From assembly GCA_016741945.1 (NCBI GenBank), contig JACVCQ010000046.1, positions 1 through 10,953 on the forward strand: a DNA stretch of 10,953 nt. Direction: 5' to 3'. A model generated the notes under the pieces. The model worked only from the letters and a program-made list of their open reading frames with translations. It searched no databases and was not told where the DNA came from. Origin of the DNA: Chitinophagaceae bacterium (GTDB lineage Bacteria > Bacteroidota > Bacteroidia > Chitinophagales > Chitinophagaceae). A program made the translations under genes and the position numbers. This document shows, piece after piece, positions 6,162 to 10,953 of this stretch; positions within the stretch are counted from its first letter, which is position 1; each line of letters opens with the position of its first letter.

Positions 6162-9100
6162 TTACAACTTTATAAACGTATTGGCCACAAAACGGTTGCC
6201 ACAATGCATTTCCAGAATGTAAGCGCCATTCAAAAGCCCATTTAATGATACTAGAAAATTCCCTTCCTGGTGCTGCCCCAGTACTTGTTTACGAAGTATT
6301 TGTCCATAGATATTTTTAATCAAAACAAAACTATGTCCGGGTTGATAGGATTTAAAGTATACGTTTAAATGGTGTTGTGCCGGAATAGGAGCTAGTTTCA
6401 AAATAATAGGTTCTTCTTGTGGGGCAGGTGGTATTGGGGCTCTTAATACAAAACGTTTTTCTCCATAGCTACTGGTATCGGTTGTAATCTGAAAATGCAC
6501 TATACTATCTTGCTTCACTTTTGTGATATTACCGGTAAATAGGTCATGTAATTCAAGTGTTATCCTCGAGGGTAGCCAAACACGATCAAATTGAATGGTA
6601 TATGATCCTTGTGTTTTTGTTTGGATGCCCAAAGGAATATAGGTTTGAGGGGTAATATTTCGTGCGTCGATTGACAGAGGAATCTGGTCAAAACTTAAAC
6701 TATACAGATTGTAATATTGGTTGAATAACTTTTCTGCATCATCTTCATCAAAGCGAATGCTTGCCGTATCTATATCAATCAATAAAAACTTATCCAATAG
6801 TACCCGATCCTGATATAAGGTAAGTGATATTTGATAGCGGTTCTCAATAATTCCATTGATACTATCGGGTAATGGCACTGTGAGTTTTGCTTGTTCTGAA
6901 AATCTGATTGAAGCATCCCTTCCCGGGTTGGTCTTGATTATGAATCCATGCAAAGGTTCAATCACAGCATTCGCATCAAAAGCTTTTGCCGAAAATCCGC
7001 CTGTCCCAGCCAAACTACTATCCCATACCCAGAAATAATGACCGATATGATGACTGCGCGAGATATTTTTTGAAAGTATGGGTGCTATATAAGGATTCCC
7101 GGTCAGATAGTATTGTGTGTCTTGTACAGTTGGGAATATCATTTCTTCATCACCGATAATAGGGTGTCCAAACAACTGTATCGTTGTTCGTACTTTTTTG
7201 TCAAATGGTTTAAATAAGCTTATACCGGATGATCTATTCCATAAATATTGCGATAGGTTATTTTCTTGTTCAAGAATTCTCCAATCAACAAGTTTTTTAC
7301 TACGAAAATAATTTTGTACCATCAAGCTATAAGGCTCGAACTTATCATTTTCAAGATTATTGAATATCGCATAGGACTTTGTTGATGGTGTATACTGAGA
7401 AGAACTGTTGAGGGCAAGAATATTTTCTTTAAAAGGGTGTGTTATCCAGTTATTCTGCAAGGTAAATTTCTTTTTGATTTTGCCGATTAGTTGTGTACCT
7501 GCTGCATTTGGTAGAATAATAGCATTTGAATTCAACACCAATAAATCTTGCGTATGAAATTTCCCTTTGATTAATTGTAGTGATTGGTTTAGGTATAAAG
7601 AATCTGATAATACCAATTCATTTCCCTTTACAATCAAATGATCTAATTGATTGTTTTCAAAAGATTGAGTGGGTAAATACTGTAAATTTTTTCCCATTGC
7701 TACAAGTGTCCCATTGACAGATCGTATGGCATATTGTCCAATAATAGTATGTTCATAACTCAAAATACCTGATAATATCAAACGGCTTTTTTCAAGTAAT
7801 TGCAATGATCTGCAAAATGCACTATCAGTGATGAAAACAGGTTGATGACTGGTTTGTATGATAACATCCGTTTGATGATCCGGAACTACGGCACCACACC
7901 AATTACTACCGGTATGCCAACTATTATTTTGTTTGCCTAGCCATAAACCTTTTGTTTTTACCTCAATCAAAATATTTTGTGAAGTATCTGTACATCCAGC
8001 GGATTGTACAATTCTTCTAAACAAAGTAGTATGTTGAAGATTCCCGGGTTGTAATGAAGGATGATTATTTGACGGGACTGTTTGAAATATCGGTTGTGTA
8101 ATTTGAGTTGATCTTTGCCAGTAATAAGTATATGTTTCATTTCCACCCGAAGGAATTTCCCCTTTGATTACTTCCGGTATGGTTCCTGCACAAATTATTT
8201 GATTTTTAGATAGGTTGTTATTACTGATAGCCGGAAAGAATTCAAATATTATTTGTTTGTGAATACGGTTCACTCCATCTGTAACCTCTATTCTGCATGA
8301 GTCTTTGAATACCGTATCATCAGTATTTCGGTAAACCAGATTTTTAGGTTCATGAATATTTGTTGTTAACTTACTACTGAATGGAAATCCATTTATGAAA
8401 CCATGTATTGGGCTTTCAATTATATTCCATTGTAGTCCTCCTGATTTTTCTTCATCATAGACTTGTAATAACTTGTCTAAAAAGATCTCTCCTTTTTTAC
8501 ATACTGGAATCATTGTTATTGTACTATCCATCCATAAGGGCATAATGGCATCAATATGAATACTGCTTAATGCTCCAATATTTTTAAGAAGTGGTTTAAT
8601 GGGATTGCCAATATCATCTATGATTGAATCTGAAAGAAAAATTTGGTTTGACAGACTAATCCCATTTTTATCTAACATCCCTTTTTGGATGGGGAGTTGG
8701 AAAATGAATCTATTACTAGGACTGCCATGGCTATAAGAAATTTTATAAGTCGTATTTCCGATTACAGTCTCAAGGAAAGGAAATGTTAGTGTAGAAAGCT
8801 GGACAGGTTTAGAAAAAAATACTTGGAATCGTAATGTGTCATTCAAGCCATACAGTTTTGCAGCCGGGGTATTTACACCTATGATTTCAGGTAACACAGC
8901 ATCTATAAATATGTCTGTTATAATGCCGGCAGAAGGAATATTATTTAATAAAAGATTACCTGCCTGATCCTGAATAATGCTATTGTTTAGGTTAATGGTA
9001 TTGGCTAATCTAATACCATCAGCATCAAATTCGTCAGGTTGAATCACATAATTGAATTGTATACTGGTAGCTGTTGAACTATTAAACGCAGGATTACGAA

Positions 9101-10952
9101 TACGTGTTCCAATGGTAACAGATAATACAGGCTTACCCTTTATTGTATCGCATTGAATTTTTTCATTAAACGCTAAGACAAAGGATAAAGTATCACCTGC
9201 TTTAAATTTTTTTCTTTCAGGAAGTATCAATGATTTAACCAGAGGTCTTGTTAGATCAATGGCATCATTGTTTTGTATGATCATAAAAGTAGAAACAGGG
9301 TTAATATTATTTGCACTGTCTTGTATTTGAAGTGCAATACGATGTGCTGCAGTTGCATCAATTTCATAACCCCCTGGCGATATGATACAGATAGCTTGGT
9401 ATACGCTATCATTTTGTTTATGCCATTCTGAAATTGGATAGCCTGATAAATTACCTTCCAATAATTTGAACGATGAATGATCTGGTTTTGTAAAAATAGT
9501 TACCGGAATAGTATCCTTTAATTTATAGGAGCGATCAGGTATGATGACTTTTACTATTTCAGGTGGGGTTTTGTCAAATACTGTTTTAGTTCCTTTAAAC
9601 AAGGAGGGATGTATTGGTGGTGATTGTTTTGCATTTCGATGTAATACAGGTTGTAGGGTTGCATCTGAATGCCCCGAATACATTTTTAGGATATAAGTGG
9701 AATCATTTTTTCTTTCCAGTCCTGTAATCGATGCTCCATTTTCAGGGATGCTTTGAACTGTAAAATGTTGCGTAGTAATTGAGTCTACGGGCTTACGAAG
9801 CAGTAATTCATACAATAAAGTATCCTTATTGCTATGTATGAGTGCTGAGGTAAATGATTGAATAGAAACAGGTGTACGAAAGTTGAATGGAATACCATAT
9901 GAAATCCCTTTTTCATTTTGGGCATAAGGACGAATCAAAATGGAGATATTTAATGGAAGATCTCTGATGGTAATACTCCATATAGAATCGATCATGGTAA
10001 CAGGTAAACGATTATTGTTGATTTTCGGCGTATCATTGATTGCCCAACAAAAACCTGTTTCTACAATTGCTGAGCCATTATCAGAGATTAGTTTCCCGGA
10101 AGCAGTAAGAGCATGAAAGTCGCTTCTAAAAATTGTATCAGTTAAAATATCAGGAGTAGTAGTGATCGTTGTAAATTCAATGGTGTCACTTATTGTAGTG
10201 CCGATTAGATTGTTGGCAATTCCTCTTGCATAATATTTTTTCCCGGGACGAAGTCCATTCAATTGTCCGCTCACAACAGTATTGCCTGAACCTGCCGGAA
10301 TATGCGTTGGAGCTATATTGGTAATGGTTATGGGAAGAGACATTTCTGCTAGGGTATCATATTCAAATCTAACTTGGGTATGGGAAAGATGATCGTTAAT
10401 GATTGTCATCATTTTTACGGTATTGGTTCCAATGCTGTCAATGATGGGTTTGCGAATAGCCGGAGCATAACTTTCTCTGATAGCTGAAAAATGGAAATCG
10501 TCAATGGCCATACCGTCATCACTACCCGTTTCATCCTGATCATCCCAGCGAAGGATCAGTTTCTCACCGGGTCTCCAGATGATATCTGTGATAGTTATAT
10601 GGATGGTATACTGATTTGTAGAAAGATGTCCGTTCAGTGTAGCAGTACCACTAGAGTGGTGAATTGAAATAAGATTACCGTCATTTTTTTTAATAAGGTT
10701 ACCGGTATCAATATTGTTGAAATGCCTGGTTTGATATGAAAATTGCCAATGGTTGGTATTCCCAGACCCGCCTTTACGCCATTGGGTGGCTTTATACTGA
10801 ATATTGATTTTATTCAAGATACTTCCTGTAAGGTTTTCGAATACGACTCCAAAAGCATACACGCCGGTTCCGGAAGCCAGAGACCCCAAAGCAAGGGTAT
10901 TGATTCCGGCAAGTCCATAGCTATAAATACCGCTACCTGTGCCAGAACCGGT
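6162..10952 (-). CDS. Giant modular secreted/surface protein with T9SS C-terminal sorting domain (5' end outside window)
   Basis: The frame is open from the right edge (first full codon 10952-10950) to the TAA at 6164-6162, giving at least 1596 residues; a TTG at 10889 is not a true start and the N-terminus with its signal peptide lies outside. Residues are counted from the edge. In order: a Gly-rich beta domain (1-157) ending in LRWDDQDETGSDDGMAIDDF, seen in many Bacteroidota exported proteins; two fibronectin-III-like domains (164-262, 266-361); a partial Ig-like stretch (363-436); three Ig-like repeats beginning DKTPPEIVKV (about 461), DLTRPLVKSL (566) and DAVLPEIIGV (684), with D-x-A/I-GN ends in the last two; a cadherin-like domain (804-907) with VYDEE and VTDG; an Ig-like domain with a Cys pair (about 921, 987); a WLGKQNNSW..NW domain and long beta-rich region (about 1002-1500); and a T9SS CTD (about 1517-1596, Por sorting type) with IKNIYGQIL, LLNGAYILEM and FIKL. 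No catalytic domain is visible. An adhesive or structural cell-surface role is inferred. Confidence 0.9.
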   Translation of the reverse strand, partial: TGSGTGSGIYSYGLAGINTLALGSLASGTGVYAFGVVFENLTGSILNKINIQYKATQWRKGGSGNTNHWQFSYQTRHFNNIDTGNLIKKNDGNLISIHHSSGTATLNGHLSTNQYTIHITITDIIWRPGEKLILRWDDQDETGSDDGMAIDDFHFSAIRESYAPAIRKPIIDSIGTNTVKMMTIINDHLSHTQVRFEYDTLAEMSLPITITNIAPTHIPAGSGNTVVSGQLNGLRPGKKYYARGIANNLIGTTISDTIEFTTITTTPDILTDTIFRSDFHALTASGKLISDNGSAIVETGFCWAINDTPKINNNRLPVTMIDSIWSITIRDLPLNISILIRPYAQNEKGISYGIPFNFRTPVSIQSFTSALIHSNKDTLLYELLLRKPVDSITTQHFTVQSIPENGASITGLERKNDSTYILKMYSGHSDATLQPVLHRNAKQSPPIHPSLFKGTKTVFDKTPPEIVKVIIPDRSYKLKDTIPVTIFTKPDHSSFKLLEGNLSGYPISEWHKQNDSVYQAICIISPGGYEIDATAAHRIALQIQDSANNINPVSTFMIIQNNDAIDLTRPLVKSLILPERKKFKAGDTLSFVLAFNEKIQCDTIKGKPVLSVTIGTRIRNPAFNSSTATSIQFNYVIQPDEFDADGIRLANTINLNNSIIQDQAGNLLLNNIPSAGIITDIFIDAVLPEIIGVNTPAAKLYGLNDTLRFQVFFSKPVQLSTLTFPFLETVIGNTTYKISYSHGSPSNRFIFQLPIQKGMLDKNGISLSNQIFLSDSIIDDIGNPIKPLLKNIGALSSIHIDAIMPLWMDSTITMIPVCKKGEIFLDKLLQVYDEEKSGGLQWNIIESPIHGFINGFPFSSKLTTNIHEPKNLVYRNTDDTVFKDSCRIEVTDGVNRIHKQIIFEFFPAISNNNLSKNQIICAGTIPEVIKGEIPSGGNETYTYYWQRSTQITQPIFQTVPSNNHPSLQPGNLQHTTLFRRIVQSAGCTDTSQNILIEVKTKGLWLGKQNNSWHTGSNWCGAVVPDHQTDVIIQTSHQPVFITDSAFCRSLQLLEKSRLILSGILSYEHTIIGQYAIRSVNGTLVAMGKNLQYLPTQSFENNQLDHLIVKGNELVLSDSLYLNQSLQLIKGKFHTQDLLVLNSNAIILPNAAGTQLIGKIKKKFTLQNNWITHPFKENILALNSSSQYTPSTKSYAIFNNLENDKFEPYSLMVQNYFRSKKLVDWRILEQENNLSQYLWNRSSGISLFKPFDKKVRTTIQLFGHPIIGDEEMIFPTVQDTQYYLTGNPYIAPILSKNISRSHHIGHYFWVWDSSLAGTGGFSAKAFDANAVIEPLHGFIIKTNPGRDASIRFSEQAKLTVPLPDSINGIIENRYQISLTLYQDRVLLDKFLLIDIDTASIRFDEDDAEKLFNQYYNLYSLSFDQIPLSIDARNITPQTYIPLGIQTKTQGSYTIQFDRVWLPSRITLELHDLFTGNITKVKQDSIVHFQITTDTSSYGEKRFVLRAPIPPAPQEEPIILKLAPIPAQHHLNVYFKSYQPGHSFVLIKNIYGQILRKQVLGQHQEGNFLVSLNGLLNGAYILEMHCGNRFVANTFIKL

Positions 10953-10953
10953 G

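Noticed and set aside
6856..7311. Plus-strand open frames inside the surface-protein gene
   Set aside because: Shadow frames of 60-64 residues opposite a continuous 1596-codon frame; no start context or similarity.
10867..10889. Start of the surface protein at 10889
   Set aside because: The codon is TTG in the middle of a Gly-rich domain, and the frame stays open for another 21 codons to the window edge.
1..10953. Mobile element, CRISPR array, tRNA/rRNA or defence module
   Set aside because: No transposase, terminal inverted repeats with duplications, spaced direct repeats, cloverleaf or rRNA-like stretch was seen, and every long frame has a housekeeping or surface-protein explanation.

Overview
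The window looks like chromosomal DNA of a Bacteroidota bacterium, most likely of the Chitinophagaceae or a close relative. The evidence is AT-rich DNA, promoter-like boxes of the Bacteroidota type (TTG, a spacer of about 19-21 bases, then TAnnTTTG), weak or absent Shine-Dalgarno sequences, and a very large modular surface protein ending in a type IX secretion (T9SS) sorting domain. The family-level placement is inference.

Layout from left to right. (1) At the left edge is the start of a minus-strand gene for an exported protein, cut by the window after 28 residues. (2) Divergent from it on the plus strand is a TPR-repeat protein of 473 residues. It is followed after 82 bases by a two-gene unit: a phosphosulfolactate synthase (ComA family) and shikimate dehydrogenase (aroE), separated by three bases. 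(3) A tight minus-strand operon converges on aroE. In transcription order it holds a 176-residue protein that may be a divergent DNA polymerase III psi (HolD-like) subunit, the RdgB/HAM1 XTP/dITP pyrophosphatase, and a small hotdog-fold acyl-CoA thioesterase. (4) Divergent from this operon is ilvE, a branched-chain amino acid aminotransferase. (5) ilvE converges on a giant minus-strand gene that fills the last 4.8 kb and runs off the right edge. A strong bidirectional terminator hairpin lies between the two.

The genes are mostly housekeeping: amino-acid and aromatic metabolism, nucleotide-pool cleaning and possibly replication. The exceptions are the surface protein and the ComA-family enzyme, whose role in this phylum is not settled. 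I see no mobile element, CRISPR array, tRNA, rRNA, phage or defence module. I did not find a clearly new system. The best leads are the possible psi subunit co-transcribed with RdgB, the ComA-aroE pairing, the giant surface protein with an atypical sorting domain, and compact promoter regions that may produce leaderless or near-leaderless mRNAs.
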